Both the position numbers and the translations under genes were made by a program. Source: Chitinibacter tainanensis DSM 15459 (GTDB lineage: Bacteria; Pseudomonadota; Gammaproteobacteria; Burkholderiales; Chitinibacteraceae). From it: 64,000 nucleotides of DNA. The stretch is from the NCBI RefSeq assembly GCF_000429785.1, contig NZ_AUCN01000009.1, positions 1 to 64,000 of the forward strand, in the 5' to 3' direction. Positions within the stretch are counted from its first letter, which is position 1. Each line of letters starts with the position of its first letter. Below, piece by piece: positions 29,049 to 36,907 of the stretch. The notes below the pieces were generated by a model. It did not search any database and was not told the origin of the DNA. It worked only from the letters and a program-made list of their open reading frames with translations.

Positions 29049-29906
29049 TTAGGCCAGTACCGCCTTGATGTCGTCGCTTTCGCTGATGGTGAATTTCTGG
29101 CTCGTCGGCACCACGGCTTGACCATCAAAGCGGCCAATGTGATAAATCGTGCCAAACGAGAAGGTTGGCGCCGCCGCACCTTGGCCACCACAGACTTCGG
29201 CGCCACGGCGAACATTGTCGGCCATCCAGCCCGGCAGACGCAGGTGGTATGGATTGCGACGGACTTCTTCCACGTGGCAAGCCAGTGCGGCGATCAGATC
29301 GGCAGTATCTTGCTGATTGGTCGCGATCAGCGCATTAGGCGCTTCCATCTGGCGCCAGAATTCGCTTTGTACCAGTACACAGCTGTGGTTGGCGGCTTTC
29401 AGCGCATCCACCACCAGATAGTGAGTGCCGATATGGGCTGAGTGGTAGTCATTGTCGTGCGGGCATACCACCACTTGCGGTTGATGTTGGCGAATGATTT
29501 CGGCCACCACGGCCACTTTTTCGGCCCAAGCGGCAGGATCTTCGCTGCGGGTTTTGGTGGTGACGCTCATCAGACCACCCGGAATGGTTTCCAGCAGGCC
29601 CCAGCCCAGATAATCGCAAGCATTTTTCAGCTCGGCCCAGCGCTCAGGCTGGCGTTTCAGATTCGAGCCTTGAGTCACCGCCACGTTATAGACTTTAAAG
29701 CCGGCTTCACGACCTAGGCGCAATGGCAGTGCGCCGATAATGCATTCGTCATCGGGGTGCGGGGCAAAAATCATGGCGACTGGCGCATCCGCGGCCACTG
29801 CTTGGGCAGCGCTACCCAGGGTGCTCAGATCGGCAAACAAAGGCGCGTCGGCTTTTTGCAGCAATTCGTGGTGGGCTTGAACGAGGGCGAGATACGGGTT
29901 GCTCAT
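29049..29906 (-). CDS. PIG-L family deacetylase
   Basis: This 285-residue LmbE/PIG-L zinc hydrolase has the zinc motif FAPHPDDE (about residues 47-54) and a second His region (HDNDYHSAHIGTHYLV). The family removes N-acetyl groups from GlcNAc-containing molecules such as GlcNAc-PI, mycothiol precursors, lipoglycans or chitooligosaccharides. No signal peptide is present, so it acts in the cytoplasm. GGAG precedes the ATG at 29906. The gene is monocistronic. In a chitin-using organism a role in GlcNAc or chitobiose deacetylation is possible but only guessed. Confidence 0.83.
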   Translation of the reverse strand: MSNPYLALVQAHHELLQKADAPLFADLSTLGSAAQAVAADAPVAMIFAPHPDDECIIGALPLRLGREAGFKVYNVAVTQGSNLKRQPERWAELKNACDYLGWGLLETIPGGLMSVTTKTRSEDPAAWAEKVAVVAEIIRQHQPQVVVCPHDNDYHSAHIGTHYLVVDALKAANHSCVLVQSEFWRQMEAPNALIATNQQDTADLIAALACHVEEVRRNPYHLRLPGWMADNVRRGAEVCGGQGAAAPTFSFGTIYHIGRFDGQAVVPTSQKFTISESDDIKAVLA

Positions 29907-30115
29907 GCTAGGCTCCGAGAGTTGAATGAGGCGGCCGGCGAGCGGGCCGCGCGAACAATACCGCAGAGTATAGAGCCTCTATCCCAGCCGACCAAGCGCT
30001 TTGCCACTTTCGTGACAGCAATTCTGATCTGGCGCAGAGATTGGCCCCGTGCGCCGGCCGGCGGGGCAGGGGGCAAATGCGGCATAATGACGGCTGACTT
30101 TAGGATGGACAGCGC

Positions 30116-31159
30116 ATGCGGTTTTTTTCTTCTTCGTTTATGGTGACTTTGCTGGGCTTGGGACTGGCGGCGCTGATCGGTGGCTGGGGCGGTTTGTGGA
30201 TTGCATTTAATCTGGCTTTGCTGGAAACCAGCCTGAGTTTTGACAACGCGGTGGTGAATGCCTCAGTGCTGCGGCATTGGGATGAAAAATGGCGGCGGCG
30301 CTTTTTGCTCTGGGGCATGCTGATTGCCGTGTTTGGCATGCGGGTGGTGTTTCCGCTGGTGATTGTGGCGGTGATTGCCGGGCTTTGGCCGCTGCCTGGG
30401 CCCGTCTCGCTATACGATTACTTTAGCAGCGGGCACTGGCCGGCTAGTGATGTGCTGAGCATGGCCCTGCTGCAGCCTGAGCGTTATGCGGCGATTTTGA
30501 CTTCGGCACATATCGAAGTAACCGCATTTGGCGGGGCTTTTTTGCTGCTGGTGTTTTTAAATTTCTTTCTCGATTACGAAAAAGACACGCATTGGTTTAA
30601 GCCGATTGAGCAGCTGTTGGCGCATTTGGGCAAGCTGGAAATGGCCTCGGTATTGGTGGCATTGCTGGTGCTGCTGCTCTTGGCCAGCCATTTGCCGGTG
30701 GCCGAGGCGCTGCGCTTTTTGCAGGCCGGTATCTGGGGGGTGCTGGTGTATGTGTTGGTGGATGGGCTGGGCGATCTGATTGGCGATGCTGGCGCTGCGG
30801 CCAAAACCGGGATTGGCGGCTTTATCTATCTCGAGATTTTGGATGCCTCATTCTCGTTTGATGGGGTGCTGGGCGCCTTTGCGCTAACCAAAAATATCTT
30901 TCTGATCGCCATTGGCCTAGGCATTGGCGCGATGTTTGTACGTAGCTTTACCTTAATGCTGGTTGAAAAAGGCACACTAACGGCGTTTAAATATCTGGAG
31001 CATGGCGCTTTCTGGGCGATTGGGGCTTTGGCGGCGGTGATGTTGCTGGCCGCGCGCTGGCATATTCCCGAGGCGGTAACTGGCGGCGTAGCCGCTGTGC
31101 TGATTGTGATTGCGGCGATTCATTCATGGCTGGTGCGTGATAAGGGTATTGCTCAGTAA
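30116..31159 (+). CDS. DUF475-family integral membrane protein
   Basis: This 347-residue polytopic protein has about eight to nine predicted membrane helices. The acidic intramembrane motifs LLETSLSFDNAVVN and LEILDASFSFDGVLG are the duplicated signature of the DUF475 family, related to the TerC group. Related families export manganese or are linked to tellurite resistance, but DUF475 itself has no firm function. AGGA precedes the ATG at 30116. The last codons (GGT ATT GCT CAG TAA) lie in a palindromic repeat element. It converges with an Alx/TerC-type gene. Confidence 0.85.
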   Translation: MRFFSSSFMVTLLGLGLAALIGGWGGLWIAFNLALLETSLSFDNAVVNASVLRHWDEKWRRRFLLWGMLIAVFGMRVVFPLVIVAVIAGLWPLPGPVSLYDYFSSGHWPASDVLSMALLQPERYAAILTSAHIEVTAFGGAFLLLVFLNFFLDYEKDTHWFKPIEQLLAHLGKLEMASVLVALLVLLLLASHLPVAEALRFLQAGIWGVLVYVLVDGLGDLIGDAGAAAKTGIGGFIYLEILDASFSFDGVLGAFALTKNIFLIAIGLGIGAMFVRSFTLMLVEKGTLTAFKYLEHGAFWAIGALAAVMLLAARWHIPEAVTGGVAAVLIVIAAIHSWLVRDKGIAQ

Positions 31160-31204
31160 GCCTAAATTAATATGGCGTTTACGCTGATACGCGGTTGGGG
31201 TATC
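31144..31204. repeat. GGGTAT-family element spanning the end of the DUF475 gene
   Basis: It starts with GGGTATTGCTCAGTAAGCC, which includes the stop codon of the upstream gene, and ends with GATACGCGGTTGGGGTATC, the same 3' block as the elements at 22.9 and 46.3 kb. The arms pair only imperfectly. Confidence 0.6.
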
Positions 31205-31216
31205 AAGCTGGCGCCC

Positions 31217-31249
31217 AACAAAAACCCCGCCGAAGCGGGGTTTTTGTTG
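31217..31249. terminator. Bidirectional terminator between DUF475 gene and alx
   Basis: CAACAAAAACCCCGC-CGAA-GCGGGGTTTTTGTTG is a long perfect hairpin between two convergent genes. Confidence 0.93.
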
Positions 31250-31263
31250 AAGTAGCGCGGTGC

Positions 31264-32262
31264 TTAATGTGTAGACTGCTCTGGGATCGCCTCGCCGCGG
31301 GTTTTCCACAGCGAGTAGAGCACGCCCGCCAGCAGCAAGCCAAAAGTTACGCCCAACGATACGGCGGTTGGAATCTTGAAGTCGATCAAACCTTCGTGGT
31401 TGAAATACACCAAGCCGACTTTCACACCGATAAATACCAGCACCACCGAGAGCGCGTATTTCAGATAGTGGAAGCGATGCACCATCGCCGCCAGCGCGAA
31501 ATACAGCGCGCGCAAGCCCAGAATCGCGAAGATATTCGAGGTGTAGACAATAAACGGATCTTGAGTAATCGCGAAAATGGCTGGGATACTATCCACCGCA
31601 AACACCAGATCGGCGGTTTCTACCAGAATCAGGGTCAGGAACAGCGGGGTGGCCCACCAGCCCGGCGTCAGGCCATGCGCCTCGCCACGCACCCAGAATT
31701 TCTCGCCATGCAGCGTCGGGGTAAAGCGCATATGGCTGCGCAGCCACTGGTAGAATTTATTGTCTTCCAGCTTGCCGTGTTCATCATCACTCATCAGCAT
31801 TTTGATCCCGGTGAAGATCAGGAAGGCACCAAACAGCACCAACACGGCCTGATATTTCGCCACCAGCACGGCACCCAGGCCGATCATAATGGCGCGCATC
31901 ACGATCACCCCCAAAATGCCCCAGAACAGCACGCGATGCTGATACATGCGCGGCACGCCCAGGCTGGTAAAGATCAGGGCAATCACAAATACATTATCCA
32001 TCGAGAGGGATTTCTCGATCAGATAGCCGGTGATGTATTCCATCCCCGCGGTCGCGCCTTTATACCACCACAGCCAAGCGCCAAACGCCAGACCCATTGC
32101 GATGTAAAATGCCGAAAGCTTCAGGCTCTCGCTTACGGAGATTTCGTGTTGATCTTTGTGTAATACGCCCAGATCAAAGGCCAGCAGGCCAATCACCAAG
32201 CCAAAGAACATGAGCCACACCCACAAAGGGTAGCCGACCCACAGTTCAAGTAAAAATGCCAT
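31264..32262 (-). CDS. alx: TerC/Alx-family membrane protein (probable Mn2+ exporter)
   Basis: This 332-residue protein (E. coli Alx is 321) has about nine membrane helices. The family motifs EKSLSMDNVFVIALIF and ETADLVFAVDSIPAIFAIT carry the conserved intramembrane Asp residues. TerC-family members export manganese and may help metalate exported proteins. TAAGGAAA before the ATG at 32262 fixes the start. In E. coli alx has a yybP-ykoY manganese riboswitch; here the region before the start is only 72 bases, shared with the divergent tatD gene, so no such element fits. Confidence 0.88.
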   Translation of the reverse strand: MAFLLELWVGYPLWVWLMFFGLVIGLLAFDLGVLHKDQHEISVSESLKLSAFYIAMGLAFGAWLWWYKGATAGMEYITGYLIEKSLSMDNVFVIALIFTSLGVPRMYQHRVLFWGILGVIVMRAIMIGLGAVLVAKYQAVLVLFGAFLIFTGIKMLMSDDEHGKLEDNKFYQWLRSHMRFTPTLHGEKFWVRGEAHGLTPGWWATPLFLTLILVETADLVFAVDSIPAIFAITQDPFIVYTSNIFAILGLRALYFALAAMVHRFHYLKYALSVVLVFIGVKVGLVYFNHEGLIDFKIPTAVSLGVTFGLLLAGVLYSLWKTRGEAIPEQSTH

Positions 32263-32334
32263 ATCGTTTCCTTACCCTGTTAGCGAATATTCAATACTGT
32301 CATCAGTATAAGGCGCCAAGCGCCAAACTTAACT

Positions 32335-33129
32335 ATGAGTGATGCGATGCCAATTAGTTTCATTGACAGTCACTGTCATTTGGATGCGCCCGAATTTGAT
32401 GCCGACCGCGACGCCGTGGTGGCCCGCTCGCGCGCGGCCGGGGTGACGCAATGGCTAGTACCTGCCGTTAGCGCCGCCACCTTTGCCAGCACGCGACAGA
32501 TGCAAGTGCAGTATGGTGCGTGGATCGCCTACGGGCTACATCCAATCTATGTCCATACACATCGGGATGAGCATCTCGATTTACTGCGTGCGCAGCTAGC
32601 GCAGGGTGAGGCGATTGCCGTCGGGGAAATCGGGCTGGATTTTTTTGTACCGGGGCTCGATGCCAACCGGCAAATTGCCCTTTTTGAAGCTCAGCTGAAA
32701 CTAGCGCGCGATTTTGATTTACCGGTGATCGTGCATATCCGCCGCAGCCAGGATCAGGTGCTGAAATACCTGCGCAAATGGCGGGTAAAGGGCGGCATCG
32801 CTCATGCTTTTAACGGCAGCGAGCAGCAAGCGTATGAATTTATCAAACTGGGTTTTGCCCTCGGTTTTGGTGGCGCCATGACCTACAGCGGCTCCCAACG
32901 CATCCGCCGCCTCGCCCAGACTTTGCCGCTTGAGCACATCGTGCTCGAAACCGACGCCCCCGACATCCCCCCCAGCTGGCTCGCCGGCCCACCGCCAGGG
33001 CGCAATGAGCCGGCGCAGCTGCGCGAGATCGCAAATACCCTCGCTGTGCTGCGTGCACAATCGGTGTTCGACATTGCTCAGATTCAACACGCAGCAATAT
33101 TTGGCGCTTTGCATCTCAAGTGTGTGTAG
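32335..33129 (+). CDS. TatD-family metal-dependent hydrolase (YjjV-like)
   Basis: This 264-residue TIM-barrel hydrolase has the metal ligands in IDSHCHLD (residues about 10-17), GEIGLDFF, VIVHIRRS, HAFNGS and ETDAPDIPP, the TatD family set. Length and the HCHLD start fit YjjV/TatD 3'-5' DNases. The substrate in the cell is uncertain. The start may be 32335 or the ATG four codons on at 32347; no strong ribosome site separates them. It is divergent from alx. Confidence 0.88.
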   Translation: MSDAMPISFIDSHCHLDAPEFDADRDAVVARSRAAGVTQWLVPAVSAATFASTRQMQVQYGAWIAYGLHPIYVHTHRDEHLDLLRAQLAQGEAIAVGEIGLDFFVPGLDANRQIALFEAQLKLARDFDLPVIVHIRRSQDQVLKYLRKWRVKGGIAHAFNGSEQQAYEFIKLGFALGFGGAMTYSGSQRIRRLAQTLPLEHIVLETDAPDIPPSWLAGPPPGRNEPAQLREIANTLAVLRAQSVFDIAQIQHAAIFGALHLKCV

Positions 33130-33144
33130 CGTTCGATAAAAGTT

Positions 33145-33218
33145 CGCAACTTTCTCTTTCTGAAAGTTGACGTGCATTAAACAAGGTGTTTAAATGCGGC
33201 CAAACAAAAAGTGTTTAA
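33145..33218 (+). promoter_or_regulatory. Promoter/operator region of the PEP-CTERM gene
   Basis: A palindrome CAACTTTC-N7-GAAAGTTG (33145-33167) overlaps a TTGACG -35 box (33165-33170), with TTTAAA (33187-33192) as -10 at 16-base spacing. GTGTTTAAAT occurs twice as a direct repeat (33184-33193 and 33209-33218). This suggests regulation of the downstream gene; the factor is unknown. Confidence 0.45.
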
Positions 33219-33262
33219 ATATCAATCGGTTAGTAATTAATTATTTACTTATGGAGTATATG

Positions 33263-33751
33263 ATGACTTTGAAAAAAACCGTGCTTGCTGCCGCTTTGTT
33301 AGCAGTTTCAACTCTGGCTCAAGCCAAATTGCATGATATTTCAGTGCCACGTGGTTCGTTTGACTGGTGGGATGTTCAAGTTGGTAGCGCAGCAAAAGCG
33401 GGCGCATACAATATCAACTTTGCACTTACCCCAATCAATGCCCAACAGGGTAATTTTGCTAATCTGGATATCTATACTACAGATGCGCAAGGAACCCGTT
33501 ATCTGTTTCAGACAGTGAACCTGAACTCAAACACTTTCTCAACCGCGGGCAAGCCTTTCACAATCAATTTGAATGCTCCTGGGAATATTTATTTTGGCGT
33601 GCGTGGTGTAGTTGCCGGTTTCCAAGGCTGGAAAGGCACTCTGGATGCAAACGTAGCTCCAGTTCCAGAGCCAGAAACTTATGCGCTGATGGGTCTAGGT
33701 CTGGTGGGCTTGCTGGCTGCGCGTCGTCGCAAAATGGCGGCCCAAGCCTAA
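33263..33751 (+). CDS. PEP-CTERM sorting-domain protein, secreted
   Basis: This 162-residue protein has an N-terminal signal peptide (LKKTVLAAALLAVSTLAQA), a beta-rich middle without known enzyme motifs and a C-terminal PEP-CTERM tag: VPEPETYALMGLG, a hydrophobic segment and the basic end AARRRK. Such proteins are processed by exosortase and delivered to the surface or exopolysaccharide matrix. GGAG at 33253-33256 favours the ATG at 33263 over 33260. Base composition is richer in A+T than the neighbours. No exosortase is in the window. Confidence 0.88.
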   Translation: MTLKKTVLAAALLAVSTLAQAKLHDISVPRGSFDWWDVQVGSAAKAGAYNINFALTPINAQQGNFANLDIYTTDAQGTRYLFQTVNLNSNTFSTAGKPFTINLNAPGNIYFGVRGVVAGFQGWKGTLDANVAPVPEPETYALMGLGLVGLLAARRRKMAAQA

Positions 33752-33767
33752 TTTGGCAGACGCCTAA

Positions 33768-33799
33768 TAAAAAAACCGCCCTGTTGGGCGGTTTTTTTA
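33768..33799. terminator. Bidirectional terminator between the PEP-CTERM gene and gntP
   Basis: AAAAAAACCGCCC-TGTT-GGGCGGTTTTTTTA hairpin with A- and T-runs. Confidence 0.93.
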
Positions 33800-33820
33800 T
33801 TGCAGCAATCAATCTGCCTC

Positions 33821-35158
33821 TCAAAGCACGCTAAACGCCACCATCCCAACCAGCGCACCTGTGCTGCCCAGTATGGTTTCCATTACCGTCCAGGTTTTGA
33901 GGGTTTCGACTTCATTGGCGCCGGTGAATTTACCAAATAGCCAGAAGCCCGAATCATTAACGTGGCTGAGTACAATCGAGCCACCGGCAATACAAATCGA
34001 GAGCGCAGCCAGTTGGGCGCCGCTAAAACCGGCCAGTTCGATCACCGGCAGCACCAAGCCCACGGTTGTGAGGCAGGCGACGGTGGCCGAGCCTTGAATG
34101 ACGCGCACCGCAGCAGCCAGCACAAAGCAGGCGATGGCGATTGGCAAGCCCGCGCCGATTAGGGCGTTGCCCAGCGCGGGGCCGACGCCTGAATCAACTA
34201 GCACTTGCTTGAACACCCCACCAGCACCGGTCACCAGCAGGATAATCCCGGCGGGCTGCAACGCCGCGCTGCAGACTTCCATGACTTTTTCCCGGCTCAT
34301 ACCCCGGCGCAGAGCTAGACCGTAAATGGCCAGCAAGCAGGCGGCGAGGATGGCGGTGAAGGGGTGGCCAATCAGTTGCAGCCAGGCATACAGCTGACCA
34401 TCGGCGGGTACAAAACGCGCCACAATCGTTTTCAGACCGACCAGCAGCAAGGGGAACAATACCAGCGCCACACTAAAGCCGAATGATGGCAGCTGGCCTT
34501 TGCCCAGACTCGGCTCGCTGACATCGTTGGGAATCGTCAGTGTGACATGGCGGCTAATGAAGTTGCCATACAGCGGCCCGGCCAGCAGCATGCCCGGAAT
34601 GGCGGCTGCCAAGCCCAGCAAGATCATCCAGCCAAAGTCGGCTTTCATCTGCGAGGCCACCAGCATGGCGGTGGGGCCGGGTAAAAGGAAGGCGGCTGAG
34701 GCGGCGACACCGGCAAAGAGTGGAATCGCCAGTTTGACCACATTCCCGCCTGTGCGCCGCGCTACCGCGAAGACCACGCCGATCAGCAACACAATCGCGA
34801 CATCAAAGAAGAGCGGCAGGGTACAGATCAGGCCGGCAATCCCAAGAGCGACATTGGCCCGGCGCTCGCCAAAATGGTCGAGTAGTTTTACCGCGATCTG
34901 ATCCAGTGCGCCGGTTTCATGCAAGATTTTGCCAAACATGGCGCCCAGCGCTACCACCACCGCCAGAAAGCCCAGCGTGCCGCCCATGCCTTTTTGCATG
35001 GTATCGGCAATTTTATCGACCGGCATGCCCGAGAAGATCCCGGCCCCGATCGAGACGATCATCAGCGCCACAAAGGCATGCAGGCGGGCTTTCATCACCA
35101 AAAAGAGCAGCAATAGCACCGAGCCCAGCGCGGTAAAAATCAGTGTGAGGGTATCCAT
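33821..35158 (-). CDS. Gluconate:H+ symporter, GntP family
   Basis: This 445-residue permease has about 12-14 membrane helices and the GntP-family features GMGGTLGFLAVVVALGAMFGKILHETGA and SHVNDSGFWLFGKF near the C-terminus. It imports gluconate or related sugar acids with protons. AAGGAG inside the end of the upstream kinase gene serves as ribosome site for the ATG at 35158; only 2 bases separate the two genes. Together they form a gluconate operon with a LacI-type operator in front. Confidence 0.93.
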   Translation of the reverse strand: MDTLTLIFTALGSVLLLLFLVMKARLHAFVALMIVSIGAGIFSGMPVDKIADTMQKGMGGTLGFLAVVVALGAMFGKILHETGALDQIAVKLLDHFGERRANVALGIAGLICTLPLFFDVAIVLLIGVVFAVARRTGGNVVKLAIPLFAGVAASAAFLLPGPTAMLVASQMKADFGWMILLGLAAAIPGMLLAGPLYGNFISRHVTLTIPNDVSEPSLGKGQLPSFGFSVALVLFPLLLVGLKTIVARFVPADGQLYAWLQLIGHPFTAILAACLLAIYGLALRRGMSREKVMEVCSAALQPAGIILLVTGAGGVFKQVLVDSGVGPALGNALIGAGLPIAIACFVLAAAVRVIQGSATVACLTTVGLVLPVIELAGFSGAQLAALSICIAGGSIVLSHVNDSGFWLFGKFTGANEVETLKTWTVMETILGSTGALVGMVAFSVL

Positions 35159-35160
35159 GA

Positions 35161-35682
35161 TCAGGCTTCTCCTTGTGCAACAATCGCCTCTTGGGCGGCG
35201 GCCACCACTTCAGCTAGGGTGGGCGTAATGTCGATGTGGAGTACATCGGCTTCATCGGCACCGGGCACTTCCAAGGTGGCAAATTGCGATTCGAGCATGC
35301 CGGTTTTCTGGAAATGGCCTTGGCGCGCAGCAAGGCGCTCGGCAATCACTTCAAACGGGCCGTGCAGAAAGACAAAGCGCAGATTGGGATTGCCCGCGCG
35401 CAATTGATCACGATATTGCTTTTTCAGTGCCGAGCACACAATAAAGGACAGCGTATTGGTGCGCTGCATGGCAAAGGCTGCGTCGTTAATGGCCGCCAGC
35501 CAAGGCGCGCGATCGGCATCATTCAGCGGCTGGCCAGCCGCCATTTTGTTGATATTGGCACGCGGATGCAGAAAGTCGCCATCGAGCAAGGCGGCTTGCA
35601 GATTGTGCGCCAGCTGGGCCGCGACGGCAGATTTACCGCAGCCCGAGACCCCCATCAAAACATAAATACGTGGTGAAGACAT
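35161..35682 (-). CDS. gntK: Gluconokinase (GntK type)
   Basis: This 173-residue P-loop kinase phosphorylates gluconate to 6-phosphogluconate, feeding the Entner-Doudoroff or pentose phosphate pathway. The Walker A motif MGVSGCGKS is at residues 10-18, with GDFLHP and CSALKKQYRD typical of GntK. GGGGG just upstream selects the ATG at 35682 rather than one four codons earlier at 35694. Tandem TGTTA-N4-TAACA operators lie 18-45 bases upstream. It is co-transcribed with the gluconate permease. Confidence 0.95.
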   Translation of the reverse strand: MSSPRIYVLMGVSGCGKSAVAAQLAHNLQAALLDGDFLHPRANINKMAAGQPLNDADRAPWLAAINDAAFAMQRTNTLSFIVCSALKKQYRDQLRAGNPNLRFVFLHGPFEVIAERLAARQGHFQKTGMLESQFATLEVPGADEADVLHIDITPTLAEVVAAAQEAIVAQGEA

Positions 35683-35699
35683 ATCGACCCCCATCGGTT

Positions 35700-35727
35700 T
35701 GTTACCGATAACATGTTATGGGTAACA
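35700..35727 (-). promoter_or_regulatory. Tandem GntR-type operators upstream of gntK
   Basis: TGTTACCGATAACA (35700-35713) and TGTTATGGGTAACA (35714-35727) are two adjacent copies of TGTTA-N4-TAACA. They match the form of the enterobacterial GntR gluconate operator (ATGTTACC...GGTAACAT). The LacI-type regulator encoded just upstream is the likely ligand-responsive repressor. Confidence 0.75.
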
Positions 35728-35829
35728 TTCTGCCGTTGCCGATTTGTAGTGGCAATAGGGAGAAGTACATACAAGTAAGAAATCGGTGAAAAATCTGATC
35801 TAGCGCAAACTACTATTTGGCATGATGCG

Positions 35830-35890
35830 AGGTATTGCTACCAAATCTTTTTATTGATTGGATTTGATGGTTATACAGAGTAGGGGTATG
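35830..35890. repeat. GGGTAT-family-like palindrome between gntK and the LacI-type gene
   Basis: GGTATTGCTACCAAATC (35830-35846) pairs imperfectly with GATTTGATGGTTATACA (from 35860), followed by GAGTAGGGGTATG. It resembles the other elements and sits just downstream of the stop of the LacI-type gene (35894, minus strand). Confidence 0.5.
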
Positions 35891-35893
35891 TGG

Positions 35894-36907
35894 TTAGACG
35901 CTACCGCCCATATCCAGCACATAACCCACATCTTGTACTTGGGCGGAAAAAGTTTCACCGTTGATCCGCGCCAAAAGCCGCTCGGCGGCTAGTTCGCCGA
36001 TTCGGCGGCGTGGGGTAACGATACTGGCCAGCCGCGGTTGCAGGGCCTGGCCAATATCCAGTTGATTAACGCCGGCAATTGCAAGCTCGGTGGGGATCTT
36101 AAGGCCTTGCGCTTGCGCCGCCAGCAGGGCGCCGGCGGCGATGTCATCATTGGTGCAAAATAGGCCATCCAGCTGCGGATATTGGCGCTGTGCTTCGCGT
36201 AACAATTCGCCTCCCAAGCTAAAACTGGAGGGCCGATCCGTCTGGATAATCTGGCTGGGCAGGCCCGCGGCCTGCATCGCCGCGCGGTAGCCCTCGGCGC
36301 GCAATTGGGTGCGCGAATCGAGCCGGGCGGCCAGATAGCAGATTTGGCGTTTGCCGCTGGCCAGCATCGCCTGCACCATGGCCTCGGCGGCCGCCCGATG
36401 ATCGAGGCCAACCGCTTGATCGATGGGGTCAGGCGGCAAATCCATCATTTCCACCACCGGAATACCGGCGACGGCCAGCATCTGGCGCGTGCGCTCCAAG
36501 TGCTGGGCTTCCGAGAGCAGAATGCCGTCGATGTGAAATGACAATAGCTGCTCAACCTGGCGGGCTTCTTCGGCGGGATCGTAGCCATAGTGGCCGTACA
36601 GAACATGGTAACCCGCCGGCGTGGTGATGGCCTCGATGCCATGCGCCACAGCAGAAAATACCTGATTGGAAATCGATGGCAGCAGCACGCCGATGGCACG
36701 GCTGCGATCGTTGGCCAGCATTTCCGGTACTCGGCTGGGGATATAACCGAGCTCGGCCATCACCGCGGCGATCCGCTCTGCGGTGGCGGTGGCCACCAGA
36801 TCGGGCGAGCGCAAATAGCGGCTGATGGTCATTTTCGAGGTGCCGACCCGCTCGGCCACATCTTGCATTGTGGGGCGGCGGCGGGGCTTGTCGCTGGGGT
36901 GATTCAT
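35894..36907 (-). CDS. LacI-family transcriptional regulator, probable gluconate repressor (GntR-like)
   Basis: This 337-residue protein has an N-terminal LacI helix-turn-helix (TMQDVAERVGTSKMTISRYLRSPD, about 13-36), the hinge helix and a periplasmic-binding-type effector domain (AIGVLLPSISNQVFSAVAHGIE). It lies next to gntK-gntP and the tandem TGTTA-N4-TAACA sites, and resembles E. coli GntR. GGAG precedes the ATG at 36907. The start overlaps the stop of the upstream moeB-like gene by 4 bases, so it is translated together with that unrelated gene. Confidence 0.9.
   Translation of the reverse strand: MNHPSDKPRRRPTMQDVAERVGTSKMTISRYLRSPDLVATATAERIAAVMAELGYIPSRVPEMLANDRSRAIGVLLPSISNQVFSAVAHGIEAITTPAGYHVLYGHYGYDPAEEARQVEQLLSFHIDGILLSEAQHLERTRQMLAVAGIPVVEMMDLPPDPIDQAVGLDHRAAAEAMVQAMLASGKRQICYLAARLDSRTQLRAEGYRAAMQAAGLPSQIIQTDRPSSFSLGGELLREAQRQYPQLDGLFCTNDDIAAGALLAAQAQGLKIPTELAIAGVNQLDIGQALQPRLASIVTPRRRIGELAAERLLARINGETFSAQVQDVGYVLDMGGSV

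Noticed and set aside
31195-32163. 322-codon plus-strand frame opposite the Alx/TerC gene
   Set aside because: Antisense shadow rich in His and Gln as expected from the complement of a membrane protein gene; it also reads through the shared terminator.
32263-32334. Manganese (yybP-ykoY) riboswitch upstream of alx
   Set aside because: Only 72 bases are available and no matching conserved stems were seen.
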